This document shows, piece by piece, positions 44,481 to 52,518 of a stretch of DNA of 64,000 bases; the first letter of the stretch is position 1; each line of letters begins with the position of its first letter. The notes under the pieces are model-generated. The model had not been told where the DNA came from. It saw only the letters and a list, made by a program, of their open reading frames with translations, and did not search any database. A program made the translations under genes and the position numbers. This DNA is from Mangrovibacterium marinum (GTDB lineage: Bacteria > Bacteroidota > Bacteroidia > Bacteroidales > Prolixibacteraceae), in assembly GCF_003046625.1 (NCBI RefSeq), contig NZ_QAAD01000021.1, positions 1 through 64,000 on the forward strand. The letters are read 5' to 3'.

Positions 44481-44519
44481 GAAAAGGGGAACAAGCTAGA
44501 CTGGTTCCCCTTTTTATTT
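44481..44519 (+). terminator. terminator of the LysM gene
   Basis: A perfect 11-bp stem AAAAGGGGAAC / GTTCCCCTTTT (44482-44492 with 44504-44514) is followed by TTATTTC-type T-rich sequence, 8 bases after the stop codon. Confidence 0.9.
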
Positions 44520-44965
44520 CTGAAAGTCTAACCACCCAGAGGCGCTTAGTTGCAATGCCAATAACTGGTTTTGATGAGAGGTGGAACGACAACCCGACAA
44601 CTTTTGACGACAACTACAACAGCATCGTCAAAACATACCAAACTTCCATTCTTGTTGGTGATTTCCTCCGAATCATGAATGTTTTTTCTGAAAGTCGCTC
44701 CGGGTGATGCGATTTTCAACCGCATCGGGAATGCTTTGAATGTCGACTCTGCTCCAATCAAAAACCACGACTCATTTGGTGGCAAACTTGCGTTGGTGGG
44801 CGTTGTTCCAAACGCGACTGCTTTTTCTATTTCTACTTTTGATTAAAGAGGAACTTTGTCCTACCGGACGGGTTTTCATTTTTGTAGTGACACAAAAACG
44901 AAACAAAAAAGTCATGGCTGATTTTTATCTGCAACCGCCATCTGCCGAAAAGCTAAGTTCAACCG

Positions 44966-45005
44966 GGTGATCTCCAATCCGGCAGCTGCCGGAGCGGAGA
45001 TCACC
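44966..45005. repeat. 40-bp near-perfect palindrome inside repeat copy C
   Basis: GGTGATCTCC - AAT - CCGGCAG / CTGCCGG - AGC - GGAGATCACC: 10-bp and 7-bp perfect arms separated by three partly mismatched positions, with no loop at the centre. Copies A and B carry the same core with a less perfect outer arm; in copy E it is deleted. It could extrude as a cruciform or fold as a long RNA hairpin. Confidence 0.9.
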
Positions 45006-45541
45006 GGATTCTCTAAGCTTTTCCTTTGATCTCGGCCTCGATAAAAATAGGCCAACCGCCTCCCGACTTATTCTCATTTATCGAACGTTATTCTTGCTGG
45101 TTAATGCTTCTGAGGATGACAACCCGCCAACTTGAGACAACCACGACAACAGGATATCCGAAGCACGTATGTCCAAACAGCAGATGTCCCGTCCCGTACG
45201 GGACGGAATTTTACCCGCGGAAATGTCAAAGCTACCCAAATGTCATCCCTCCGGGATTTTTCGGAGCTTTTCGTTTGATTTCGGTCTCTTAAGAAACATC
45301 ACTCTGTTTCTTATCTTTATAGCATTTTCGAATGTGAACTCTTGATAAAAATAGGCCACTCTGTCCCAACTCTTCCTCATTAATCAAACCACCTCCTTGC
45401 TCGGTGATGCTGTTTTGGACAACAACTTGATAACTTTTGAAAACCACGACAACAGCCTGGTCGAAAAATCGTAAGCTTTCCTCCCTGTTGGTGATTCCCA
45501 AAGAATCTCTGAAAATTGTCTCTTTCAACTTGTCCATTCCT

Positions 45542-45568
45542 CCGGGGCGCAATGAGCATTGTCCCCGG
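45542..45568 (-). terminator. strong hairpin directly after the HD phosphodiesterase stop
   Basis: CCGGGG-cg-CAATG-ag-CATTG-t-CCCCGG forms an 11-pair hairpin with a one- to two-base internal asymmetry, 2 bases past the stop codon at 45571. There is no T-run, so stabilisation of the 3' end is as likely as termination. Confidence 0.55.
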
Positions 45569-45570
45569 GC

Positions 45571-47637
45571 TTATTTTTCTTTCGGATACTCGATGCGGAC
45601 ATGATAGATGTTCATCAGCTTTTCGAGCAGGGTTTGCTTGATGATGGTTATTTCCCGCAGCGTTAAGGAGGCATTGTCGAGCTGTCCGTCATCAATTTTG
45701 GCCTGTACCATCTTTTCAATGACCTCGCGTATGGTATCGCGGTTTTTCTCCTTCAGGGCACGGGTGGCAGCTTCAATGCCATCAATAATCATCACAACGG
45801 CTGTTTCCTTACTTTGCGGCCGTGGTCCGGGATAGGTGAAATCTTTCGGATCGGCGGCCTCTTCGGGATGTTCATTCTTATAAAGCGTATAGAAATATTT
45901 GGCCTGCATGGTGCCGTGGTGCGTGGTGATAAAATCAATGAGCACCTCGGGCAGTTTGTGGCGCCGGGCCAGCCGTTCGCCATAGGTAACATGATCGATA
46001 ATCACCCGGGCACTATCCTTGTAGCCCATATTGTTGTGGGGGCTCATGCCGGCCGATTGATTTTCGATGAAATAGACGGGTTGGTTGGTTTTGCCAATGT
46101 CGTGATACAGAGCACCGGCATAAGCCAGGAAAGGGTTGCCGCCGATACGGTGAATAACCGCTTCGGCTAAGCTGGCAATTTGCAGCGAGTGCTGAAAGGT
46201 GCCGGGAGCTTCCTCGGCCAGCTTGCGCAGCAAGGGTTGGTTGGTGTTCGACAGCTCAATCAGGGTAACATCGGACACGAAACCAAACAGTTTCTCAAAG
46301 ATATAGATCAGCGGGTAGGCCAACAGAATGAGCATTGCATTGCCGGCAAACCACTCCAGGTCGTTCCATTGGATGGCTTCAATATTTCCTTCCTGGATCA
46401 TCTGCAGCGCAATGAAAAGCACACTGTAAGTGATAAATACCCACAGGGCTGTGAATACCAGGTGCGACCGGCGATGCAGCTTGTCGAGGCTGAAAACAGC
46501 GATGAAGCCGGCGATGAGGTTTAAAAAGATAAATTCGTAATTATTGGGCGCAAAATAGCCAATCAGCAGCGAGGTGACCAGCAACGAAAAGATGGCCGTT
46601 CGGGAGTCGAAAAATATGCGCAGCAAGATCGGCAATATCGCAAAAGGTACCACATAAATATTGATAAAATCGTGCTGAAGAATAAAACGGTATGTGAAGG
46701 TCATCAACACGATCATCATCAGGATAAAGGTTAGATGCCGCTTTTCGTTGAAAATCTCGGTTCTGAAATAAGCCAGGTAAAGAATCAGCATCAGCATACA
46801 GGCGATGACAATGATTAATTTGCCGCTGATCAGCAAATAACGGTCGATGTTTTGTCCCTGTTTGGTTTCGTAGCTTCTCTTTAGCGAGTTCAAAATTGAA
46901 AACTTGTCAGGCGTAATTATGTCGCCTTTAAAGATGATTCGTTCTCCGGCCTGTACCATCCCCTGAGTTTCGGAAACGGCCATGAGCGCTTTGTCTAGCT
47001 CCTGCTGGTTGTATTCCTCGCCATAGTTCAGGTTGGCCTGAATGTAGTTGGCCAGGTTGGTATTTTGGTTTAGCAGGTTATAATCGTCCTTCAGCAACGA
47101 ACGGGCAGTGTCGCTTAATGCCTGAAAAGCAGTTTTCAACGAGTAGAGGGAATCGATCAACACCTCCTGGATAATTTTATCCTGCACGACAAACATTTTC
47201 TTCCGATCCTTTAAAATGGGATGCGTTTCCGGCGACTGAGCGATCACTCCGGCCTGGTAAATTTGCTGAAGGATCCTGACAATTGCCCCGGTGTTTTCCG
47301 CATTTAAGCCGGCAAGTTCGCCACTTAAGCCTTGCAGCTCCAGCTCCAGGTTTTTACATTGCTGAATGCTCACCAGGCTGTCTTTTAAATAGTAGGGGAC
47401 GAACTGTTTTTTTACAGAATCACGCTCGGCTTTCACCAGATCGTCGGCTTTATAAATGGCAAAATTGAAGGGCGCAATTAAGGTTTCGTGCCTCCAGGGA
47501 GCATTTTTCTGGAACTCGTACCGGAAACGACTCTCGCCCGGAACAAGTAGAAACAACATGAAAATGGTGGCCAAAAACAACAGGCCGATCAGAAAAACAT
47601 TGTAGTATCGACCAAGACGGGTTAATAACTTTTTCAT
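45571..47637 (-). CDS. pgpH: 7TM-HD domain protein, PgpH-like cyclic-di-AMP phosphodiesterase
   Basis: 688 residues. N-terminal membrane helix (about 15-33), an extracytoplasmic 7TMR-HDED domain (about 50-265), seven membrane helices (about 270-455), then a cytoplasmic HD domain (about 475-640). HD-site residues are seen in FQHSLQIASLAEAV, GALYHDIGKTNQP and VIDHVTYGERLARRH. Listeria PgpH of this architecture hydrolyses c-di-AMP to pApA, affecting osmotic and wall homeostasis; the activity here is inferred from architecture. It is divergent from the NlpC/P60 gene. Confidence 0.9.
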   Translation of the reverse strand: MKKLLTRLGRYYNVFLIGLLFLATIFMLFLLVPGESRFRYEFQKNAPWRHETLIAPFNFAIYKADDLVKAERDSVKKQFVPYYLKDSLVSIQQCKNLELELQGLSGELAGLNAENTGAIVRILQQIYQAGVIAQSPETHPILKDRKKMFVVQDKIIQEVLIDSLYSLKTAFQALSDTARSLLKDDYNLLNQNTNLANYIQANLNYGEEYNQQELDKALMAVSETQGMVQAGERIIFKGDIITPDKFSILNSLKRSYETKQGQNIDRYLLISGKLIIVIACMLMLILYLAYFRTEIFNEKRHLTFILMMIVLMTFTYRFILQHDFINIYVVPFAILPILLRIFFDSRTAIFSLLVTSLLIGYFAPNNYEFIFLNLIAGFIAVFSLDKLHRRSHLVFTALWVFITYSVLFIALQMIQEGNIEAIQWNDLEWFAGNAMLILLAYPLIYIFEKLFGFVSDVTLIELSNTNQPLLRKLAEEAPGTFQHSLQIASLAEAVIHRIGGNPFLAYAGALYHDIGKTNQPVYFIENQSAGMSPHNNMGYKDSARVIIDHVTYGERLARRHKLPEVLIDFITTHHGTMQAKYFYTLYKNEHPEEAADPKDFTYPGPRPQSKETAVVMIIDGIEAATRALKEKNRDTIREVIEKMVQAKIDDGQLDNASLTLREITIIKQTLLEKLMNIYHVRIEYPKEK

Positions 47638-47688
47638 AAATACCTATTTATAGATCAAGCTAGCGGTTTTATCTAAGCAAGTAGTTGC

Positions 47689-47696
47689 TATCTTTG
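47689..47696 (+). promoter_or_regulatory. -7 promoter box upstream of the NlpC/P60 gene
   Basis: TATCTTTG fits TAnnTTTG. It is 109 bases before the NlpC/P60 start, leaving a leader of about 100 bases that contains a short open frame. Confidence 0.55.
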
Positions 47697-47721
47697 AAAA
47701 TTAAAAATAATAATTTCTTTG

Positions 47722-47790
47722 ATGAAACGCCCCATTGGCATTGATTTCTGCGGGGATGGCAGAGCGAAAAAGGGCGTGTTGTTTTTGTAA
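47722..47790 (+). CDS. possible 22-residue leader peptide
   Basis: An ATG 25 bases after the -7 box opens a frame ending at TAA (47788-47790): MKRPIGIDFCGDGRAKKGVLFL when translated, given here only by its ends MKRPIG and GVLFL with one cysteine and several basic residues. It lies in the presumed leader of the NlpC/P60 gene. It could be a chance frame; no conservation data are available. Confidence 0.2.
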   Translation: MKRPIGIDFCGDGRAKKGVLFL

Positions 47791-47805
47791 AATTGTAATT
47801 GATAG

Positions 47806-48591
47806 ATGAATTACGGGATTTCGGGTTTAAGTATTATTCCGGTTCGCAAAGAACCATCGGAACGAAGCGAAATGGTCACTCAAATACTTTTTGGTGAGCA
47901 TTTTTCAGTACACGAACAGATGATGGGCTGGTGTCGCATTGTTCTGGCTTATGATGGTTACGAAGGATGGGTGGATTTGAAGATGATCACCCCTCTTGCG
48001 GAGCGTACTTTCGAGAAAATAGAAAAAGCACCGGTAGCTGTTTGTATCGATATTTTTAACCTGATTCCGGTTGACGATGAGCAAAATATCATGATTGTCG
48101 CCGGAAGTTCCTTGCCCTGCTGGAGGCCTTACAAACATGAGTTTTCCATTGGTCGCGAAACCTTTAAGATGACCGGTAAATTCAGCTATCATCAGCCCGC
48201 CGAGCTGCGCAAGTTCATGATCCGCCAGGCACTGATGTATTTTAACGCTCCTTACCTGTGGGGCGGGCGGTCGCCTTTTGGTATCGATTGCTCAGGCTAT
48301 TCGCAGATTATCTACAAGATGGTCGGTATCAAATTGCCCCGCGATGCCAAGGATCAGGTCCACCTGGGCGAAGCACTGACCTTTGTCGAAGAAGCGCAAC
48401 CCGGCGATTTGGCCTTTTTCGATAATGACGAAGGGCATATTGTGCATGTGGGCATCATCTGGGAAAAGAACAAAATTATCCATGCGTCGGGCAAAGTGCG
48501 TATCGATAATGTTGATCAGTTTGGAATCTTCAATGTCGATACCAAGCAGTATTCGCATAAGATGCGGGTGATGAAACGTATTCTACCTTAA
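47806..48591 (+). CDS. NlpC/P60 (C40) cell-wall endopeptidase with SH3-like N-terminus
   Basis: 261 residues. SH3-like N-terminal part (about 8-75; SIIPVRKEPSERSEMVTQIL, CRIVLAYDGYEGWVDL) and an NlpC/P60 C-terminal domain (about 140-255). The catalytic cysteine is in WGGRSPFGIDCSGYSQ, and the histidines in GHIVHVGIIW and IIHASGKV. Such enzymes cut D-Glu/diaminopimelate bonds in peptides from peptidoglycan. There is no signal peptide, so a cytoplasmic role in muropeptide recycling is likely. The NUDIX gene starts 11 bases downstream. Confidence 0.9.
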   Translation: MNYGISGLSIIPVRKEPSERSEMVTQILFGEHFSVHEQMMGWCRIVLAYDGYEGWVDLKMITPLAERTFEKIEKAPVAVCIDIFNLIPVDDEQNIMIVAGSSLPCWRPYKHEFSIGRETFKMTGKFSYHQPAELRKFMIRQALMYFNAPYLWGGRSPFGIDCSGYSQIIYKMVGIKLPRDAKDQVHLGEALTFVEEAQPGDLAFFDNDEGHIVHVGIIWEKNKIIHASGKVRIDNVDQFGIFNVDTKQYSHKMRVMKRILP

Positions 48592-48602
48592 ACCTGAATT
48601 TG

Positions 48603-49028
48603 ATGTATAGCTACAAATATCCACGTCCGGCACTAACGGTTGATGCTATTGTGCTGAAGGCCGAAAGCAAGCAGTTGTTGTTAATCCAGCGCGGTAGTGC
48701 ACCCTTTGAAGGGCAGTGGGCGCTTCCTGGCGGCTTTGTCGACATGGATGAACGTCTGGAGGATGCCTGCCGGCGGGAACTGCAGGAAGAAACAAGCCTG
48801 GAGCTGTCAAGGTTGGAGCACTTTATGGTTGCCGACAAGGTTGATCGTGATCCGCGCGGGCGGACCATCTCGGTGGTATTTTATGGCTACGTACACGAGG
48901 ATGCACTGGTGCAGGGAGGCGACGACGCGAAAAAAGCAGCCTGGTTTGCACTGGATCGGTTACCCGAGTTGGCATTCGACCATGCCGAGCTGATTGAGCT
49001 GTTTCGCCAGCGTGTGTTAACCGATTAA
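48603..49028 (+). CDS. NUDIX hydrolase
   Basis: 141 residues from the ATG at 48603; a TTG directly before it also opens the frame. The Nudix box runs from GGFVDMDERLEDACRRELQE to ETSL; the usual glycine of EExGU is serine here, while the metal-binding REL-EE core is kept. N-terminal PALTVDAIVL and the ADP-ribose-pyrophosphatase-like LPGGFV suggest a nucleotide-sugar or ADP-ribose substrate, unproven. It is probably co-transcribed with the NlpC/P60 gene. Confidence 0.88.
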   Translation: MYSYKYPRPALTVDAIVLKAESKQLLLIQRGSAPFEGQWALPGGFVDMDERLEDACRRELQEETSLELSRLEHFMVADKVDRDPRGRTISVVFYGYVHEDALVQGGDDAKKAAWFALDRLPELAFDHAELIELFRQRVLTD

Positions 49029-49075
49029 TTCACCATTCGATAAGCGCAGCCTGCCTGGGCTATTCTTTAGTCCCC

Positions 49076-49717
49076 TTATCGGGGGATGCTGCGCAAAATT
49101 GTCTCATAACTTTCCGATCCGCAGTTAAAAAGCAAATCGATGATACTCAGGTTGGGGGTAAAGCCGTGTTTATCGTCGAATACCTGCGTATAGTGTGCTG
49201 CTTCGAAGGCCGGATCGGGCAGGGCTTTTTGCTGCTTGGGGTGGATGGCCTCTCTGAAATTCAGGCAATCTTCCGGAATCAGTTCAAAATCGTTGGTGAG
49301 CGAAATTGTCGGATCGATCTCCAGAATTCCGAAAATAGTATCCAGAATTTCCCGGTTAAAATCGAAAAGATAGTCGTAGCGCTTTTCGAAGAAAGGTCTG
49401 AAATCAGCTTCCAGAATTTCGAAAAAGGGGGTGGAGTTGTAGGCCGACACAATCGAATTCCAATGAATATGCTGCCAGTTGGTATCGTACGAAATCTTCA
49501 GATCGGTAATTTTCTGCTTTTGGCTTCGTCCCTTTTCAGTGGGAATAATCAATGATTCGGGGCCATTGGCCGCCATAATAACAGCCCGGTTTCGGAAGGT
49601 CTGTTTTACAAAGTGCTCGTGAGCTTCCAGCCAGATGTGCTCATGTTTGATGAACTTGCTGATATATTGTACCGGCGGCAAATAGGCCGTACTTAAAAGG
49701 ATCGGATTTTCTTGCAT
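49076..49717 (-). CDS. WbqC family protein
   Basis: 213 residues with WbqC-family features: LSTAYLPPVQYISKF at the N-terminus, HEHFVKQTFRNRAVIMAANG, and HWNSIVSAYNSTPFFE in the middle. WbqC-like proteins occur in polysaccharide clusters and as stand-alone genes in Bacteroidota; an acyltransferase-like role has been suggested but is not established. It begins 6 bases after the LapA-like gene and is convergent with the NUDIX gene. Confidence 0.8.
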   Translation of the reverse strand: MQENPILLSTAYLPPVQYISKFIKHEHIWLEAHEHFVKQTFRNRAVIMAANGPESLIIPTEKGRSQKQKITDLKISYDTNWQHIHWNSIVSAYNSTPFFEILEADFRPFFEKRYDYLFDFNREILDTIFGILEIDPTISLTNDFELIPEDCLNFREAIHPKQQKALPDPAFEAAHYTQVFDDKHGFTPNLSIIDLLFNCGSESYETILRSIPR

Positions 49718-49723
49718 GAAATA

Positions 49724-50053
49724 CTAGACGTTGAATAAGTCATTGTCGGAACCACCTTTCATCTCAATACCTTCGGGGTGATCCTCTTCTGCTGCTTCTC
49801 TTTGTTTCGCTTTGAGTTCTGTAAGCTCTTTTTGCAAGGCCTTGATTTTCGACTTCAGCGACCAGATCTTCGGGTAGTTCAACAGCGCTGCAATCAGGAA
49901 GCCGGTGATAACGCAAACCACCAGGGTAAGTACCAACGGAACATCCGAAAGCTGCCAAAACAGTAGTTTAAGGTCGATGGCAACACTGTTTTGAAGCGTG
50001 AAGATAACCAGCAAAAGTGCCAAAACAAGTAAAATGATAATTCCAGCAGACAT
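49724..50053 (-). CDS. lapA: LapA-domain (DUF1049) small membrane protein
   Basis: 109 residues: two membrane helices (about 3-23 and 38-60) and a coiled-coil tail (LKSKIKALQKELTELKAKQRE). The layout matches LapA/YciS, which in E. coli works with LapB in controlling LPS synthesis. No lapB is next to it here. The first helices end just before the basic coil, placing the tail in the cytoplasm. Confidence 0.78.
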   Translation of the reverse strand: MSAGIIILLVLALLLVIFTLQNSVAIDLKLLFWQLSDVPLVLTLVVCVITGFLIAALLNYPKIWSLKSKIKALQKELTELKAKQREAAEEDHPEGIEMKGGSDNDLFNV

Positions 50054-50079
50054 GGCTTATTTTTTCAGGTAAAATAATG

Positions 50080-50117
50080 AAAAAAAGGATAATCAACCTA
50101 ATGGCGGATTATCCTTT
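50080..50117 (-). terminator. terminator of lepB
   Basis: An 11-bp perfect stem AAAGGATAATC / GATTATCCTTT (50084-50094 with 50107-50117) is followed on the minus strand by seven T residues (50087-50080). It separates dapB-lepB from the lapA-wbqC pair. Confidence 0.9.
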
Positions 50118-50141
50118 CGTGTTTAAACTCTAAAATATTTA

Positions 50142-51482
50142 TCAATGAACAAAGGAGAACAGACGTTTCCAGCGAATGTTTGCCGGGAAACCCTTCTCTT
50201 TGTCCAGGGATAGCCAAATGAAAACAGCCTTGCCCACAATGTGATCTTCCGGAACGAAGCCCCAGTAGCGCGAGTCGGCCGAGTTGTGGCGGTTGTCGCC
50301 CATCATCCAGTAGTAGTCCATAGCGAAGGTATACTGGGTGGCGGCTTTGCCGTCGATGTAAATTGTGTTGTCCTTAACTTCGAGCTTATGCCCTTCGTAA
50401 GTCTCAATGATACGATGGTAAATGGGCAGGTTATCAATAGTCAGATCTACAGTTTGCCCTTTTTTCGGAATTTCAAGCGGTCCGAAATTATCCACATTCC
50501 AGGGATATTTTTCGCTAAACGGGAAAATGTTGTGATCCCAGTTGCCGGCAGCCATATTTACCCGTTTCACCGATGTTACATTGCTCAGCTTTTCAATCTT
50601 CTGAACCTGCTCATCCGTCATGGGGAACAAAAACTGTGTGCCGTTGAAGGCTTGCTGATCCGAGCGGGAAATGCCGATATCTTCCAGCGTTTTGCGGTTG
50701 ATGGAAATACCGTTGGTCGTCACAATATAGTCGTATTGGATACCTGCGATTGGAGTTTGAGGACGCTCATTCACATAAACTTGTCCGTCTTTTATTTCCA
50801 GCACATCGCCGGGGATGCCGATACAGCGTTTAATGTAGTTTTCCTGTTTGTCAACCGGACGGCTAACAATGTCGCCAAAGGTACGTTTGTCGCTCCAAAC
50901 CCGCTCGCGCCCATAGTTGCGCACCAGGTAATAGTAGCTTTGCGTTTGCATATTGGTGGCTACCGTATCGCCTTCGGGAAAGTTAAACACAACAACATCA
51001 TCGTTTTTCACCTTTCCGAAACCGGCCATCCGGCGGTAGTCGTTTTCAATCCATGTTAAGTACGAAGGTGTATTTTTGGTCATCGGCATGGTATGATGAA
51101 CAAAGGGAAACGACAAGGGGGTGTTGGGAATTTTAGGTCCGTACGATGTTTTGCTGACAAATAAAAAGTCGCCCACCAACATCGATTTTTCCATCGATGG
51201 CGTCGGGATGGTGTAGGCTTCAATAAAAAACATCCGGATAAAGGTGGCAGCAATCACCGCAAAGATGATGGCATCAACCCATTCAACAACTTTGGTTTGT
51301 TTGCCTCCCGGTGGGTTTTTCTTTTTCCAGAATGCCCAATGTACTTTTTGCGTTACATAGATGTCGAAAATGATGGCCAGTCCGATCAGCCACCAGTAAT
51401 TTTCAAGCCATACGACCCACAAGCTGTAGAGAAGACCTACCACAGCGAATTTGAACCATCTGTTGGTCAATATTTTTCTCAT
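50142..51482 (-). CDS. lepB: signal peptidase I, long form
   Basis: 446 residues, well above the 250-330 of most bacterial enzymes. N-terminal helices at about 11-45 and 68-88 anchor it, then the catalytic box AYTIPTPSMEKSML with nucleophile S96, the general-base lysine K218 in ENYIKRCIGIPGDVLEI, and MMGDNRHNSADSRYWGFVP near 400. About 110 residues separate the serine and lysine, and more than 150 residues lie between the lysine box and MGDNRHNS, so two insertions account for the length. It cleaves signal peptides at the periplasmic face. dapB is 3 bases upstream. Confidence 0.93.
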   Translation of the reverse strand: MRKILTNRWFKFAVVGLLYSLWVVWLENYWWLIGLAIIFDIYVTQKVHWAFWKKKNPPGGKQTKVVEWVDAIIFAVIAATFIRMFFIEAYTIPTPSMEKSMLVGDFLFVSKTSYGPKIPNTPLSFPFVHHTMPMTKNTPSYLTWIENDYRRMAGFGKVKNDDVVVFNFPEGDTVATNMQTQSYYYLVRNYGRERVWSDKRTFGDIVSRPVDKQENYIKRCIGIPGDVLEIKDGQVYVNERPQTPIAGIQYDYIVTTNGISINRKTLEDIGISRSDQQAFNGTQFLFPMTDEQVQKIEKLSNVTSVKRVNMAAGNWDHNIFPFSEKYPWNVDNFGPLEIPKKGQTVDLTIDNLPIYHRIIETYEGHKLEVKDNTIYIDGKAATQYTFAMDYYWMMGDNRHNSADSRYWGFVPEDHIVGKAVFIWLSLDKEKGFPANIRWKRLFSFVH

Positions 51483-51485
51483 GAA

Positions 51486-52202
51486 TTATAAGTTTAAAAG
51501 ATCATTCATGTTTAACATGCCTTTTTTGTCGTGGCTGTATTCGGCAGCCAAAACAGCCCCTAAGGCAAAACCATGCCGGCTTTTGGCATCGTGTTCAATC
51601 AGGATATGATCTACTTCTGATTCATATTTTATGCGGTGAATCCCCGGAACTTGTCCTTCGCGGATGGCCTCGATGTGCATTTGTTCGGCCGATTTGGGGG
51701 CTTCCAAAGTCCAGCTTGTTTTGGCCGGGTAGTTTTCAAACAGGTCTTCGGCCAGCGAGATTGCTGTTCCGCTGGGAGCATCGAGCTTTTGGGTATGGTG
51801 TACTTCCACCATGCTAACATCGTAACCTTCACGGCCGGCCATTAGCTTAGCCAGCTTCTTATTCAGGGCGAAGAACAGGTTTACCCCCAAGCTGAAATTG
51901 GATGCATAAAAGAAGGTGCCGTTTTTAGCTTTCATCAATTGTTCCACTTCCTCTTTATGTTCCAACCAGCCCGTGGTGCCACTGACTACGGGAGTGCCTG
52001 CTTCGAAACAAAGTTTATAATTGGCAACTGCCGATTTGGGAATGGTAAACTCGATGGCAACATCTGCCTTTTTGAGGTTTTCTACTGTCAAGTCAGCTTG
52101 ATTGGAGATGTCTATTTTTAAAACGATTTCATGTCCACGGTCGAGTGCAATTTGCTCAATGGTTTTGCCCATTTTTCCGTAACCAATAAGTGCAATCTTC
52201 AT
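51486..52202 (-). CDS. dapB: 4-hydroxy-tetrahydrodipicolinate reductase
   Basis: 238 residues. The nucleotide-binding start KIALIGYGKMGKTIEQIA and the family signature VEVHHTQKLDAPSGTAIS with catalytic His and Lys are clear. It is slightly shorter than the E. coli enzyme (273), with a compact N-terminal domain. It reduces HTPA to tetrahydrodipicolinate in lysine and diaminopimelate synthesis. lepB follows after 3 bases, so the two are expected to share a transcript. Confidence 0.95.
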   Translation of the reverse strand: MKIALIGYGKMGKTIEQIALDRGHEIVLKIDISNQADLTVENLKKADVAIEFTIPKSAVANYKLCFEAGTPVVSGTTGWLEHKEEVEQLMKAKNGTFFYASNFSLGVNLFFALNKKLAKLMAGREGYDVSMVEVHHTQKLDAPSGTAISLAEDLFENYPAKTSWTLEAPKSAEQMHIEAIREGQVPGIHRIKYESEVDHILIEHDAKSRHGFALGAVLAAEYSHDKKGMLNMNDLLNL

Positions 52203-52262
52203 AAAAATCTAATGTTATTTAGTGCGGTGTGATTGGAATCTGTTGTATCCAAACCGCTTTGT

Positions 52263-52270
52263 TATTTTTG
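52263..52270 (+). promoter_or_regulatory. divergent -7 promoter box toward the pyridoxamine kinase gene
   Basis: The plus-strand TATTTTTG fits TAnnTTTG, with TTG at 52242-52244 about 18 bases upstream. It is 20 bases from the dapB promoter box on the other strand, so the two promoters overlap head to head. The kinase start is about 250 bases further on. Confidence 0.4.
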
Positions 52271-52282
52271 ATTCAAGGTTTA

Positions 52283-52290
52283 CAAAGATA
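52283..52290 (-). promoter_or_regulatory. -7 promoter box of dapB-lepB
   Basis: The minus-strand TATCTTTG fits TAnnTTTG, about 80 bases upstream of the dapB start. A TTTTG at 52303-52307 is somewhat nearer than the usual -33 spacing. Confidence 0.55.
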
Positions 52291-52518
52291 AAAATTACAC
52301 TACAAAACTATCACGAATGGCTGTTTAAGCTTCAATTTTTCGGTAAACTGCCGGATGTAGCGGGCAACCGGCTTTTTATTTGTGTAATATGGGAACAGGG
52401 CATTGCCATGCCGGGCCTAGGTGTTTGCCTGTTTGCTGCTGAGCTTTGCGCGACTTTTGTGCCCGTTTTTGCGGTTCGAATAGAGCGGACTTTTGTATTT
52501 TTAGAAAAATTTTGAACG

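Larger units (their letters stand above)
44520..45570 (-). repeat. dispersed modular hairpin repeat, copies C and D in inverted orientation
   Basis: Fills the 1.1 kb gap between the convergent LysM and HD genes. Read on the minus strand, C (45300 to 44520) gives the fullest module order: ATCCCGGAGGGAT, GTCCCGTACGGGAC, GACATACGTGCTTCGGATAT, GTTGTCGTGGTTGTC block, GGCCTATTTTTATCGA, the long palindrome at 44966-45005, hairpin TTTTTGT/ACAAAAA, GTCCGGTAGGAC, GATGCGGTT-type hairpin, GACTTTCAGAAAA, GATTCGGAGGAAATCACCAAC, and a second GTTGTCGT block. D (45555 to 45300) repeats the GGGAATCACCAACAGGGA, GTTGTCGTGG and GGCCTATTTTTATC modules only. Frames inside are spurious. Confidence 0.88.
52203..52518. 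other. gene-free divergent region between dapB and the pyridoxamine kinase gene
   Basis: 316 bases holding the two divergent promoter boxes. A 97-codon plus frame (52222-52515) begins upstream of the plus promoter and has no recognisable domain, so it is more likely untranslated leader than a gene. Confidence 0.45.

Noticed and set aside
44520-45570. Insertion sequence
   Set aside because: There is no transposase frame, no target-site duplication visible, and the block is explained by the modular repeats.
52222-52515. 97-codon frame before the pyridoxamine kinase gene
   Set aside because: It starts upstream of the likely plus-strand promoter and has no internal start or known motif.
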